Source: Microglena sp. YARC
Lineage: Eukaryota; Chlorophyta; Chlorophyceae; Chlamydomonadales; Chlamydomonadaceae
Direction: 5' to 3'
Length of the DNA: 64,000 nt
Assembly (NCBI GenBank): GCA_022414725.1
Contig: CM039465.1
Coordinates: 38,739,254 to 38,803,253, forward strand
Shown here: piece after piece, positions 53,401 through 63,290 of the stretch
Numbering within the stretch: the stretch's first letter is position 1
Layout: the number at the start of each line of letters is the position of its first letter
Program-made: the position numbers and the translations under genes
The notes under the pieces: generated by a model
Databases searched by the model: none
The model's input: only the letters and a program-made list of their open reading frames with translations
Told to the model about the DNA's origin: nothing

Positions 53401-56400
53401 CCGTTTTGATGAATGGTTCAATGGTAGAGCTCGTTGAAATGATGAAGGTGCAGGGTTCAAATCCCTACAGGATCACTTTAGTGTTCGCGGTCGCTGTAAA
53501 CCGCCATGGTAGCTTTGCCCACGTTTAGTAACAGCTAGTTCCATACCGTCGTAAGTTGGGGCTCCCTTAATACTACGTTCCACCAGGCGTTATCATTGAT
53601 TCTTACACCTCCAGTTGATACAGGAATCCAATCCATCCATCGTGTTCAGGTCTTGGAACATTCCCCGAGCTTTTTTGTATTGTTTAAATCGTTACGCAAC
53701 CATATAGCTATTACGCCCCCAGTTGATACAAAAGTACCATCCATCTCCGGGGGGGGGGGGGGGCACCCCTGGGGGGGCCACCCCTGGGAGGGGGTTAACC
53801 TTTGGTTGGTCTAAATGTTTGCGCGCTCTTTAAATACCAAACACTCTCTCAAATATGGCCACACACCTCCTTTCACAACTAAATCAGGTCCACCTGGAAT
53901 GTCTTAAGTGATGATAGAACCATCTGCTTTTGTGACAGTGATTTCATATCCACCTTTGACCCATCGTGTTCAGGTCTTGGAACATCCCCCGTGCTGTCAA
54001 ATACCGTGAGATCAACAAGATCACTGGCCTGTCTGGTACTGCCGTCAACCTGCAGACCATGGTCTACGGCAACATCAATGAGAACAGCGGCACCGGTGTG
54101 TGCTTCACCAGGAACCCTGCCACCGGACGCAAGGAGCTGTTCGGCGAGTTTCTGCTGAACGCTCAGGGAGAGGATGTAGTGGCCGGAACCCGTACCCCCT
54201 TGCCCATTGCTCAGCTGGCTGATAAAATGCCCGCGATCTACAAAGAGCTTGTGGACGTGACCACTGACCTGGAGTCGCACATGGGCGACATGCAAGACAT
54301 AGAGTTCACTGTCCAGGATGGACGCCTGTTCATGCTGCAGACCCGCAACGGCAAGCGTACTGGTCTGGCCGCCCTACAAGTGGCTGTGGACTTGGCCAAG
54401 GAGGGTCTAGTGACTTCTGACAAGGCTGTCCTGCTTGTGGAGCCACGCCACTTGGACCAGCTGCTACACCCTATGTTCGAGAACGAGAAGGGGTATGCCG
54501 AGCTAGTGCTGGCCCATGGCCTGGCTGCCTCCCCGGGTGCCGGCGTCGGGCGGGTTGTCTTCACAGCTGATGATGCTGAGGCTTGGAATGCCAGGGGCGA
54601 GAAGGTCATTATGGCCAGGACCGAGACCTCACCCGAGGATGTTGGTGGCATGCATGCAGCACAGGGCATCATCACCTCCAGGGGGGGTATGACCAGCCAT
54701 GCTGCTGTGGTAGCTCGTGGATGGGGCAAGCCCTGTGTCTGCGGCTGTGAGGCTCTGCAGATCGATGAGCACAAGAAGGTAAACTATGAAAGTATTATTT
54801 TTTGGAGAAGCCCGCCCTTCTGGGGGGTGGGAGCCCCCAGGGTTACCCATTTGTCCTTATGTCCGACGGCCCCCCCTAGACGAAGCCTGACACGTCAGCC
54901 TACGGTATCCTAACTAACTCGCTTCCGTTGCCACCTGTTGCTTTGTCTCCGATTGGTTCAATATGTTGGTGTTGAGTAGATGTTGGACACCCTGAACACC
55001 TGTTTAACAACCTGGGCAGGTGCAGGCTGCCGTAGGGTGTACCCTCCTACTCGCAACATTACAAATTTAACTTTATTAAGACTCACCTTTACCTCATATT
55101 CATACTGCAGATGATGACTGTGGTGGAGAACGGAACGAGCACAATCATTAAAGAAGGAGACTGGATCAGTATCAACGGCACCACGGGAGAAATCATCACT
55201 GGCCAGCAGGCCCTGAAACCTCCCAGCATCTCTGGTAACCTTGCCACACTCATGAAGTGGGTTGACGATACCCACCGCAAGTTTGTATTTGTGTGGATGC
55301 GTTGGTGGGTGTGTTGATGGGTCGATGGGTTAGTGGGTGTGGGTGTGGGGGATGAATCATCACCAGGAAGCAGGCCCTGAAGTCTCCCAGCGTCTCTGGT
55401 AACCTTGCCACGCTCATGAAGTGAGCTTACGATACCCACCGCAAGATTTTATTTTTTGGGGTGCGGGTGTGGGTGTGTGGGGTGAATCATCACCGGGAAG
55501 CAGGCCCTGAAGTCACCCGCCATCTCTGGTAACCTTGCCACACTCATGAAGTGAGTGGACGATACCCACCGCAAGATTTTTTTTTTTGATGGGTTGGTGG
55601 GTGCGTTTATGGGTCGATGGGTTAGTGGGTGTGGGGGTGGGGGTGGGGGATAAACCATCACCAGGAAGCAGGCCCTGAAGTCTCCCGCCATCTCTGGTAA
55701 CCTTGCCACGCTCATGAAGTGAGCTTACGATACCCACCGCAAGTTTGTATTTTTTCAGATGGGTTGGTGGGTGCGTTGGTGGGTCGATGGGTTGGTGGGT
55801 GTGGTTCAGTGGGTGCGTTGGTGGGTCGATGGGTTGGTGGGTGTGGTTCAGTGGGTGCATTGGTGGGTCGATGGGTTGGTGGTTGTGGTTCAGTGGATGC
55901 GTTGGTGGGTCGATGGGTTGGTGGGTGTGGTTCAGTGGGTGCGTTGGTGGGTCGATAGGTTGGTGGGTGTGGTTCAGTGGGTGCGTTGGTGGGTCGATGG
56001 GTTGGTGGGTGTGGTTCAGTGAGTGCGTTGGTGGGTCGATGGGTTGGTGGGTGTGGTTCAGTGGGTGCGTTGGTGGGTCGATGGGTTGGTGGGTGTGGTT
56101 CAGTGGGTGCGTTGATGGGTCGATGGGTTGGTGGGTGTGGTTCAGTGGGTGCGTTGGTGGGTCGATGGGTTGGTGGGTGTGGTTCAGTGGGTGCGTTGGT
56201 GGGTCGATGGGTTGGTGGGTGTGGTTCAGTGGGTGCGTTGGTGGGGTCGATGGGTTGGTGGGTGTGGTTCAGTGGGTGCGTTGGTGGGTCGATGGGTTGG
56301 TGGGTGTGGTTCAGTGGGTGCGTTGGTGGGTCGATGGGTTGGTGGGTGTGGTTCAGTGGGTGCGTTGGTGGGTCGATAGGTTGTCTGGGTGTGAGGGATA

Positions 56401-59400
56401 AATCGTCAACGGGCAGCAGTGTCTGAAACCTCCCGGCAACTCTGGCAATCTTGCCACGATCATGAAGTGAATTGACGTTAAAACAAATGTTTGGGGTTCA
56501 GTTCCTCAAGGTTTTTCTTTTTACACCTTCCTATCACGATTGGGCAAGACCCTTTAGCCTATTTGGCCTACCCCTGGACTGTGTGTGTTGTGTATGTGTG
56601 GTGTTTGCGTGTGTCTGCACCTGTATGTATTGTGTATGTGTACCTGCACCCGGCTTGTGTATCTGCACCCGTATTTGCTTGGGGTGGGGTGGGTGTGGGT
56701 GTGGGGGGGAGGGCGATGTATGTGGGTGTGGGTGGGGTGCGTGGGTGGAAGCATGGGCGGGCGGGCGTGTGGGAGGGGGATATCTTATTATATAAAGTAG
56801 CATGTAGTAGGCGTGGAGGTTTTTCAGGGTTCCCCAATCTCGATTCTCCATATCTTGCCGACCTGTCGCCCAGGTGGCCCGAATCCTGGATCTTGATTTC
56901 TCGGGCACCACAGGAAGAATGACCTTCCTGACCTCTGATAAACGAAGCTGACCTGTCATTCCTCGCTCCTCGAACACCTGCTCCGTCCATTTCCGTTATA
57001 ATACCCGAGTTTTCCTGCGCACTTCCGCTGTTTTCGGTGCTCGCTGCCTATATCGCCCTATATTCAACGGTGTAGCCTCCCTTTGTCTATCTGCCTTACC
57101 TCTTTCCCACAAATTTCCCTGCCTCAGTCAAAAACTTCGCATGCAGCTCCCCCCCCCCTCGCAGCATTCACTTCTCCTTCTCTTGCGCTCTCACGCACTC
57201 TTGCCCGCTCGCTGCCTGCCTTTTGCTGACGTCGCCACGGGGGTGGAGTTACCTGTTCTGGAGTTTGGTTTCGGATCTCGATTTTCCGAGACCTGTCGCT
57301 GATGTGGCCACGGGGGTGGTCCGCCCGTCGGTACGACGGGCTCAGGTGCTAGTATATATATAATATTACATACAAGCATATTCGTGTGGTAGCCAAGTTA
57401 ATCTATTCAACCTTTGCCTCTTTCTTAGGTGGGTTGACGACGCTCGCCGCATGAGTGTGATGGCCAATGTGGACACCCCCGAGGATGCTCAGGTAGGGAC
57501 CGGCATATCATATGATATAATATAGAATCAGACAAACTGCATCATATGATGTTGAGTAAAATATCATATGATATCATACATACCATAAATGGTAACTCTA
57601 GTTTGGACAGACTGCCGGCATAATTTGAAATCATACTCGACCTATCATACTCGACAAGTTCATCAATGTTTTTTTATTTTTTAGCCCTTCCTATCACGGT
57701 TTGGCAAGTCCCTTGAGCCTATTTGGTCTACCCCTGGACTCTTGATGCCGTCTGGACGCATGTTGGATTTTTTTCAGAACCATGTTGGGGACCGTGAAAG
57801 ACGGTTAGTGTATTTTGAACAATGTGGTTGAATTCTTGTGGAGCCGTACAAAAGGGATATCATCGTTCAATGCTATTTCTCCAAAGCATCTGTGCACTAT
57901 CAGGGTACTTCTTGCCAAATTGGTCGGCGCTTTTTAGTGCAAAAAGCGCTGACCGATTTGGCACCGCGCTGCCGCGCGCCCTAAGTAGTACCCTGGTTAG
58001 TATGGTGATTTACATACATATTGCCGATCCCAAGCCAGTTTCAGTGATACGATTGGTCTAGTGGTACACCAAATTGGTGTGACGAAGCGGGGTCGGGGGT
58101 TCGATTCCCCCTTCGTTCACCCTGAGCGTTGCAGGTCGTTGTCAACCGCGAGGGTAGCTTGTCCAGTTGAGGTGTCCAGTTCTCTGCCCGCGTACGACGG
58201 GTTCCCATAATACCACGCCCCATCAGGCGTTATCATTACTTTTCATAACATATTGCCGTTCCCTACACGCAGGTTGCTCTCAAGAACGGCGCCCAGGGCA
58301 TTGGACTGTGTCGCACAGAGCATATGTTCTTCTCCACCCCCCAACGTATCGCTGCCGTGCGCCGCATGATCGCTGCCACCGAGCTCGAGAGCCCAGAGAA
58401 GACGGAGTCTCTGACCGAGCTACAGGGCTATCAGCGTGAGGACTTCGAGGGCATATTCCGCGTCATACATGGCCTGCCCGTCACCATCCGACTATTGGAC
58501 CCTCCCCTGCACGAGTTCCTCCCCCACGAGGGTCCCGCCCTCACTGGCCTGTGCAAGCAGCTGGCTAAGGAGTTACACAAGAGCGTAGCCTTCATCAAGG
58601 TGCGAACCACAATGATGATGGTGATGGTGATGGTGGTGATGATGGTGGTGGTGGTGGTGGTGGTGGTCGCGATGATGGTGGTGGTGGTGGTGGTGGGCAG
58701 CGGGCTATAGTCAAGATGATGATTATGATAATGATGATGGTGATAATGATGATAACATTCCCCTGATGTCCGGCTGGGATCCAAATGTGCCCTTGCCTTA
58801 CTTACCTCCCCCACTTTCCGTGCTCCTCTACTGTTCCACTGTTCCACTGCTTTTATGAGTCTAGCATCCTTTTTTACCACAGGGAGTTACTGCAGTCCCG
58901 CTTGAATGCCCTGCGATCAAACTTACCTCCCCATTTTCTGTGCCACCCTACCCTGCAGTCCCGCTTGGATGCCCAGTGATCAAACTTACCTCCCCACTGT
59001 CTGTGCCACCCTACCCTGCAGTCCCGCTTGGATGCCCTGCGATCAAACTTACCTCCCCACTGTCTGTGCCACCCTACCCTGCAGTCCCGCTTGGATGCCC
59101 AGTGATCAAACTCACCTCCCCACTGTCTGTGCCACCCTACCCTGCAGTCCCGCTTGGATGCCCAGTGATCAAACTTACCTCCCCACTGTCTGTGCCACCC
59201 TACCCTGCAGTCCCGCTTGGATGCCCAGTGATCAAACTTATCTCCCCATTTTCTATGCCACCCTACCCTGCAGTCCCGCTTGGATGCCCAGTGATCAAAC
59301 TTACCTCCCCATTTTCTGTGCCACCCTACCCTGCAGTCCCGCTTGGATGCCCAGTGATCAAACTTATCTCCCCATTTTCTATGCCACCCTACCCTGCAGT

Positions 59401-60524
59401 CCCGCTTGGATGCCCAGTGATCAAACTTACCTCCCCATTTTCTGTGCCACCCTACCCTGCAGTCCCGCTTGGAAGCCCAGTGATCAAACTTACCTCCCCA
59501 CTGTCTGTGCCACCCTACCCTGCAGTCCCGCTTGGATGCCCAGTGATCAAACTTATCTCCCCATTTTCTATGCCACCCTACCCTGCAGTCCCGCTTGGAT
59601 GCCCAGTGATCAAACTTACCTCCCCATTTTCTGTGCCACCCTACCCTGCAGTCCCGCTTGGATGCCCAGTGATCAAACTTATCTCCCCACTGTCTGTGCC
59701 ACCCTACCCTGCAGTCCCGCTTGGATGCCCAGTGATCAAACTTACCTCCCCACTGTCTGTGCCACCCTACCCTGCAGTCCCGCTTGGATGCCCAGTGATC
59801 AAACTTACCTCCCCATTTACTGTGCCACCCTTCCCTGCAGTCCCGCTTGGATTCCCTACGCGAGTCCAACCCCATGATGGGCTTGAGAGGCTGCCGCTTG
59901 GGCATTGTCCACCCCGAGATCAGTGAGATGCAAGCTACCGCTATCTTCGAGGCCGCAGCTAACGTGATGGCCGAGGGCAAGTCTGTATATCCCCACATCA
60001 TGATTCCCCTGGTCAGCCTGAGTCAGGAACTAGAGTTTGAGGTCGACCTTGTTCACCGTGCCGCTAAGAAGGTCGCTGAGAGGACCGGCCTAGAAGTTCC
60101 TTACAAAGTTGGCACCATGATCGAGATCCCCCGTGGTTGCTTGATCGCTGGCCAGCTTGCAAAACGTGCAGAGTTCTTCTCCTTCGGCACCAATGACTTG
60201 ACCCAGATGACCTTTGGAATCAGTCGCGATGATGCGCAGGCCAAGTTCCTGACCTTTTACAAGAAGCACGGGATCATTCCCATTGACCCCTTCGAGACCA
60301 TCGACACTGAGGGGGTGGGCGAGATGGTGAAAATCGCGGTGGAGCGTGGACGGGCCACCCGCCCCGACCTTGAGATAGGCATCTGCGGAGAGCATGGAGG
60401 AGACCCATCCTCCATCGAGTTCTTCGACTCTGTTGGCCTTGGATACGTCAGCTGCTCTCCCCTTAGGGTGCCCATTGCCAGGCTGGCTGCCGCCCAAGCT
60501 GCTATCAAGGCCAAGAAGCAGTAG
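50476..60524 (+). CDS. ppdK: pyruvate, phosphate dikinase
   Basis: Catalyses pyruvate + ATP + phosphate to PEP + AMP + diphosphate, reversibly. Coding exons: 50476-50503, 50669-50703, 50813-50921, 51386-51530, 51835-51930, 52578-52808, 53974-54778, 55111-55256, 57429-57492, 58273-58599 and 59841-60524. These sum to 889 codons plus stop, close to the usual 870-880. The N-terminal nucleotide-binding domain shows [20 protein letters not shown] and [14 protein letters not shown]. The swivelling domain has [15 protein letters not shown] with phosphohistidine His457, and Thr455 in the position regulated in plants. The PEP-binding barrel contains [32 protein letters not shown] and [10 protein letters not shown] with catalytic Cys844. 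The product starts almost at the bacterial-type N-terminus (MRQLYTF), so no transit peptide is encoded and a cytosolic enzyme is likely. Several introns carry tandem junction copies. Confidence 0.95.
51735..51850 (+). repeat. duplicated acceptor plus exon start, dikinase intron 5
   Basis: TCATCACGTTTCAG|AATGATGGACA at about 51770-51791 precedes the true TCATCACGTTGCAG|AATGATGGACA at 51821-51845, with a 54-bp period that includes CTGTCTAACCTAGTGCTC. Confidence 0.85.
51884..52420 (+). repeat. multiplied exon end plus donor, dikinase intron 6
   Basis: The exon end encoding [16 protein letters not shown] recurs at about 52108-52160 and 52336-52386 after the true one (51885-51930). A shorter sub-unit of about 45-50 bp, (T)ACAG|GTGTGTAACCATGCATGTG, is repeated about nine times between them, so exon-end-like donors are present throughout. 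Confidence 0.85.
52785..53080 (+). repeat. multiplied exon end plus donor, dikinase intron 7
   Basis: GGGCATTGATGCCGTGTTCA|GGTAAGG is followed by copies at about 52930-52955 and 53068-53090. Each copy is followed by related CAGTATAATATCAT and AAAGTTAGCACTC sequence, with a period near 130 bp. Confidence 0.85.
53098..53215. mobile_element. MITE-A-like copy in dikinase intron 7
   Basis: CTGTTTTTCTTCTCAGTTCC to GCTGCCTGGAATCTGCTGCT and GAGCTGAAAATTAAG, a diverged and shortened member. Confidence 0.55.
53400..53600 (+). mobile_element. tRNA-derived SINE in dikinase intron 7
   Basis: A-box-like TGGTTCAATGGTAGAGC, B box GGTTCAAATCCCTAC, body CCGCCATGGTAGCTTTGCCC and tail CTCCCTTAATACTACGTTCC, CAGGCGTTATCATT. 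Confidence 0.75.
53630..53680 (+). repeat. decoy acceptor plus exon-8 start
   Basis: CCATCGTGTTCAG|GTCTTGGAACATTCCCCG here anticipates the genuine acceptor and exon start at 53961-53992. A TTTAAATCGTTACG...CATATA segment is also duplicated around it (53360-53390, 53683-53705), and a G tract covers 53749-53762. Confidence 0.8.
54795..54965 (+). mobile_element. MITE-B copy in dikinase intron 8
   Basis: TTTTTTGGAGAAGCCCGCCC, GGGAGCCCCCAGGGTTACCC, GAAGCCTGACACGTCAGCC and CTCCGATTGGTTC. It is the main content of this short intron. Confidence 0.65.
55186..55745 (+). repeat. multiplied exon-9 end plus donor, dikinase intron 9
   Basis: The exon segment GGCCCTGAAACCTCCCAGCA...GGTAACCTTGCCACACTCAT plus GAA|GTGGGT is present in the exon and again at about 55362-55442, 55498-55576, 55665-55742 and 56417-56472. 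The copies carry GTGAGC, GTGAGT and GTGAAT donors. The 5' and 3' ends of this intron share GTGGGTTGACGA (55257 and 57429). Confidence 0.9.
55757..56388 (+). repeat. 42-bp minisatellite in dikinase intron 9
   Basis: About 15 units of GGTGCGTTGGTGGGTCGATG plus GGTTGGTGGGTGTGGTTCAG. The period is a multiple of three, so long Gly/Val/Trp frames on the plus strand are artefacts. Confidence 0.9.
56389..57428. other. remainder of dikinase intron 9
   Basis: Includes a dispersed repeat copy (56525-56585, TTGGGCAAGACCCTTTAGCC and CCCCTGGACTG), (TG)n runs, G-rich sequence, and two related segments with CTCGATTCTCCATATCTTGC / CTCGATTTTCCGAGACCTGT (56838, 57278) plus CCACGGGGGTGG twice (57235, 57308). 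No exon is recognised. Confidence 0.5.
57683..57740 (+). repeat. dispersed repeat GGCAAGTCCCTTGAGCCTAT
   Basis: Member of the family also found at 24030-24090 (reverse), 45345-45420 (reverse), 56525-56585 and 63205-63290 (reverse), ending CTACCCCTGGACT. Confidence 0.75.
57896..57998. mobile_element. foldback element with nested stems in dikinase intron 10
   Basis: GCCAAATTGGTCGGCGCTTT faces AAAGCGCTGACCGATTTGGC across a few bases (57914-57962), and an outer CAGGGTACTTCTT pairs with AAGTAGTACCCTG. The transcript would form a strong hairpin. Confidence 0.7.
58036..58252 (+). mobile_element. tRNA-derived SINE in dikinase intron 10
   Basis: Head with GATTGGTCTAGTGGTACACC (A box) and a perfect T-arm, GGGGGTTCGATTCCCCC (B box), then body GTCAACCGCGAGGGTAGCTT and tail ATAATACCACGCCCCATCAG, GCGTTATCATTAC. 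The head is the most tRNA-like of the four copies. Confidence 0.75.
58605..58765. repeat. (GATGGT)n and (GGT)n microsatellite
   Basis: GATG/GGTG triplet-rich tract at the start of the last dikinase intron. Confidence 0.9.
58873..59855 (+). repeat. 63-bp array of 15 decoy acceptors before the last dikinase exon
   Basis: Each unit has CTGTGCCACCCTACCCTGCAG followed by TCCCGCTTGGATGCCC and then CAGTGATCAAACTTACCTCC. The sixteenth occurrence is the genuine exon start (TCCCGCTTGGATTCC at 59841). Every decoy thus has pyrimidine tract, CAG and about 12-16 nt of exon. Use of most decoys would give an in-frame TGA after six codons. The 63-bp period leaves both strands open in several frames, creating spurious proteins of more than 300 residues. 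Confidence 0.95.
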
Positions 60525-60600
60525 ATGTACACTCACAAATGCTTCTTCCAGGCTTGCTGCCGCCCAAGCTGCTATCAAGGCCAAGAAACAGTAGAGGTCA
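60478..60600 (+). repeat. duplicated last codons of dikinase with an acceptor
   Basis: The end of the gene, GCTGCCGCCCAAGCTGCTAT...AAGAAGCAGTAG, is repeated at 60556-60594, preceded by CAAATGCTTCTTCCAG. A transcript splicing to it could end in almost the same peptide. Confidence 0.8.
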
Positions 60601-61062
60601 ATTATTTTACAATGAAAGGAACTGAGCGAGGATTGAAAAAACAGGACACTGAGGTGGTACTTGGCAGTACAAACGAGCTGCAAGAAGCAGTACATGCACA
60701 CACTAGCATGCTTCTGCCTGGAGGCCTGCTTGGAGGCCTGACAACTTCTTCAGTAGATGTACACTATGTTTCATGCTATGTAGAAGTACAACTAGTGTAG
60801 TACTGGCATCTGAATTAAAATAGATGTACACTATGTTTCATGCTATGTAGAAGTACAACTAGTCTAGTACTGGCATCTGGATTAAAATAGGTTCTCGTTG
60901 GACTCTTGCGATTGTTTTGTTACTAAAGCATTTGTATAAGATACTAATATAGGCAATATTGGCTGGTAAATTACTTATACAATTATATGGATCGTGAATG
61001 TTTCGCCGTTGGTGCTAGGTACAGTTTGCATCTACTGGTGTGTCGGTCTTTTGGAGGTGCAT
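60601..61062. repeat. dikinase 3' flank with a 68-bp direct repeat
   Basis: TAGATGTACACTATGTTTCA...GTACTGGCATCTGAATTAAA occurs twice in tandem (60754-60821, 60822-60889). The 3' UTR probably ends here, but I cannot fix a polyadenylation site. Confidence 0.7.
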
Positions 61063-61245
61063 GAATAACTGTTCCCGCATGACAGTATTGGCATGAATAG
61101 TTGTTCCGGCATGTTGTATTGGCATGAATTATTGTTCCGGCATGATATTATTGGCATGAATAATTGTTCAGGCATGTTGGTACTGGTATGGATTATTGTT
61201 CCGGCATGATATTATTGGCATGAATAATTGTTACCGGCATGTTGG
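61063..61245. repeat. 35-bp minisatellite
   Basis: Five to six degenerate units of ATTGGCATGAATAATTGTTC followed by CGGCATG. Confidence 0.8.
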
Positions 61246-61629
61246 TATTTTGGAGATGCTCTTTTGCTGGTATGTGGTGGCATGAATAATTGTTCCACTA
61301 AATCGTCCTTCGCTTGACGATAATACCCTCAGGCCACCTTGAACTATAAGACCTTTCCAACCCCTCAGGCAGTTTGAAGTCAATTCCATGCTTGTATTTT
61401 TTATGTTATAATTAAAGCGTGCATAATACCGGTACATAGGAGTATCTCCTTACGGCCAAAGTACGGCATAGAGCACAGCCCTTGTAATTTCCTCGTCGCC
61501 ATGGAATGGCCTCTTTCCTTAAATATTGCTTTCTTGATCTTGAAGGGTGGACACCTTGTCAGACCTTGAAGTTGAAGTTGAACATGGCTTCAGCTAAACA
61601 AGGTCTATGCAGCGTCGCCTGCGACGCTA
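61246..61629. other. intergenic, no feature recognised
   Basis: No gene seen. The end (61605-61629) carries a small GACGC-family palindrome, GCGTCGCCTGCGACGC. Confidence 0.3.
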
Positions 61630-61805
61630 AAATTGGCGGAGAGTGATCGCGAGGGAGCGACAGGTGGCAACGGAAGCGAGGTAGTCACGAGACCGTTGGC
61701 TGACGTGTCAGGCTTCAGCGCGGTCAGACGCAGACGGTCGGCCGGACAAATGGGTAAAACAGGGGGGGCCCGCCCCCTTGAAGAGGGGTCTCCGCCAAAA
61801 ATTTG
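61630..61805 (-). mobile_element. MITE-B copy
   Basis: Reverse copy from GGCGGAGAGTG to GGGTCTCCGCCAAAAAT with TGGCTGACGTGTCAGGCTTC inside. Confidence 0.7.
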
Positions 61806-61887
61806 CTGCTCGCCGTCTTCGGCAGTATAAATACATTTACCTGGAAAATGTAGCCCTTTCTTTTTTAAGTTGTGAAAGGACTTTGGC

Positions 61888-62085
61888 ATTTGTGACGGAG
61901 CCCCCCCTTCTGGGCGGCGGGAGCCACCCCGTTGCCCGATTATTTATTTGTCCATCACGTTCCAACCCTGGCCCTTACTGGCTCTTGGCCTTGTCTTAGA
62001 CTCTGGCTTTGATTCGCCGCACTCGATTCCGGTACCACATATCGCTCCTATAGCCAACACTCTCCGCCAATTTGTTGACACGCGC
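61888..62085 (+). mobile_element. MITE-B copy
   Basis: GACGGAGCCCCCCCTTCTGG to GCCAACACTCTCCGCCAATT. It lies about 80 bp from a reverse copy, giving an inverted pair. Confidence 0.7.
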
Positions 62086-62984
62086 CTAGAACTTCAAATT
62101 TCTTTCTAAGCAATAAAAATCAACCACAAAACTAAGTATTCCTTTCAAACACGAATGTATCCCATCGCTTCATACATTCATGGGTTTAAAACAAAGGAAG
62201 CTCCTTGTTAGATCTAGTGAATGGCTGCAATCAAAAGCCTTTCATAGTTCATAGTCTCTCAAACATAAATGCTTTAGTGGCTTCGATATAGAAGATAAAG
62301 TAATTCATTTCCTTAGTGACTTCACCACTAATATACTACAGACATCGGGCTGGCCCCCTCAACCTCACGCCTCACAACTTCCACCCAACAACTTCATGGT
62401 TGGGAGTCCCAGCTTGGAGCAAGTCCTATGCAGCGTCGCATGCTGGTGGAGTGTGCTGGCAACAGTTTACAGGAGGAGACAAATGTGTAAGGAGACAATG
62501 GTGAAATTCCTTTCACTTCTAAAAAACTTTAAACGGCAGTACTCATGTTATGCTACACAGTGGCAATACAGTACTGTATACCGTTACATGGTTGTAGAAT
62601 AGGCTACCTGCTGGCCTCGAGTGCAAGGGTGGAGGGTATGACGTGGCTCATATATAGCCACGTACCGTACATGGATGAATGAAATTGGTGCTGACAAAAA
62701 TGCTTGCTTGCTTCAATATTGCCTTTCTTTTTCTGAGGATTTGTTGGAAGACCCCTCCCGGATGTTGAAGAGCGGGCTTGCCTTGGGCTAAGTAGAACCT
62801 GTCCATGGAAATGCTATGTACCAAGGAAGAAGCCTGCGCTAGTGCATGCAGCTCGAACTTCCTCAGCTGCTTCAGCTTCGCGGAGTTTGAGCAGGGCTTT
62901 ATCTAATGGATTGTTTTTGTAGAACCAGAATCTGGAGTGCTGCAGTTGGCCTCGTTCTGTTACAAAGGCAGAATTAGACGTGGT
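62086..62984. other. intergenic with one dispersed repeat
   Basis: 62705-62795 is the inverted copy of 47690-47795. No gene is recognised elsewhere in this stretch. Confidence 0.4.
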
Positions 62985-63160
62985 CAGGGTACTTCAGGAG
63001 GACCCCCAGCTCTGCTGTCTGAGACGCAACCAATTGTATAGCCTGCGTCCTGCAACGCAACGGACCTTTTCTTCTGGTCAACGGACCCTCCCCACAATGC
63101 GTCGCAGGACGGACCCTTCGACGTTGCATCTGCAGCGGAGTACACAGCGTCCTAAACACC
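62985..63160. repeat. GCGTC/GACGC dispersed repeat
   Basis: Diverged copy of 2295-2460 with GTCTGAGACGCAACCAATTG, CCTGCGTCCTGCAACGCAAC and GGACCCTTCGACGTTGCATC. Confidence 0.65.
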
Positions 63161-63204
63161 TCTAGTGGTCATGGGAAAGGCGGAGGCCTCTGTAACAAAT
63201 CATA

Positions 63205-63290
63205 TATGTGTTTTACAGTCCAGAGGTAGCCAAATAGCCAAATAGGCTAAAGAGACTTGCCGAACCTTAAAACAGGAAAGGCAGTTCAAA
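63205..63290 (-). repeat. dispersed repeat GGACTTGCCCAACC family
   Basis: TTACAGTCCAGAGGTAGCC and AATAGGCTAAAGAGACTTGC, the reverse orientation of 56525-56585. Confidence 0.7.

Noticed and set aside
55745..56401. Gly/Val/Trp-rich frames of 80-218 codons
   Set aside because: They arise from the 42-bp minisatellite inside dikinase intron 9.
58036..58110. Functional tRNA gene
   Set aside because: A and B boxes are good, but acceptor-stem pairing is poor and the sequence continues into SINE body and tail.
58874..60001. Minus-strand frame of 375 codons and plus-strand frames of more than 320 codons
   Set aside because: They are translations of the 63-bp splice-junction array and run antisense or out of frame to the last dikinase exon.
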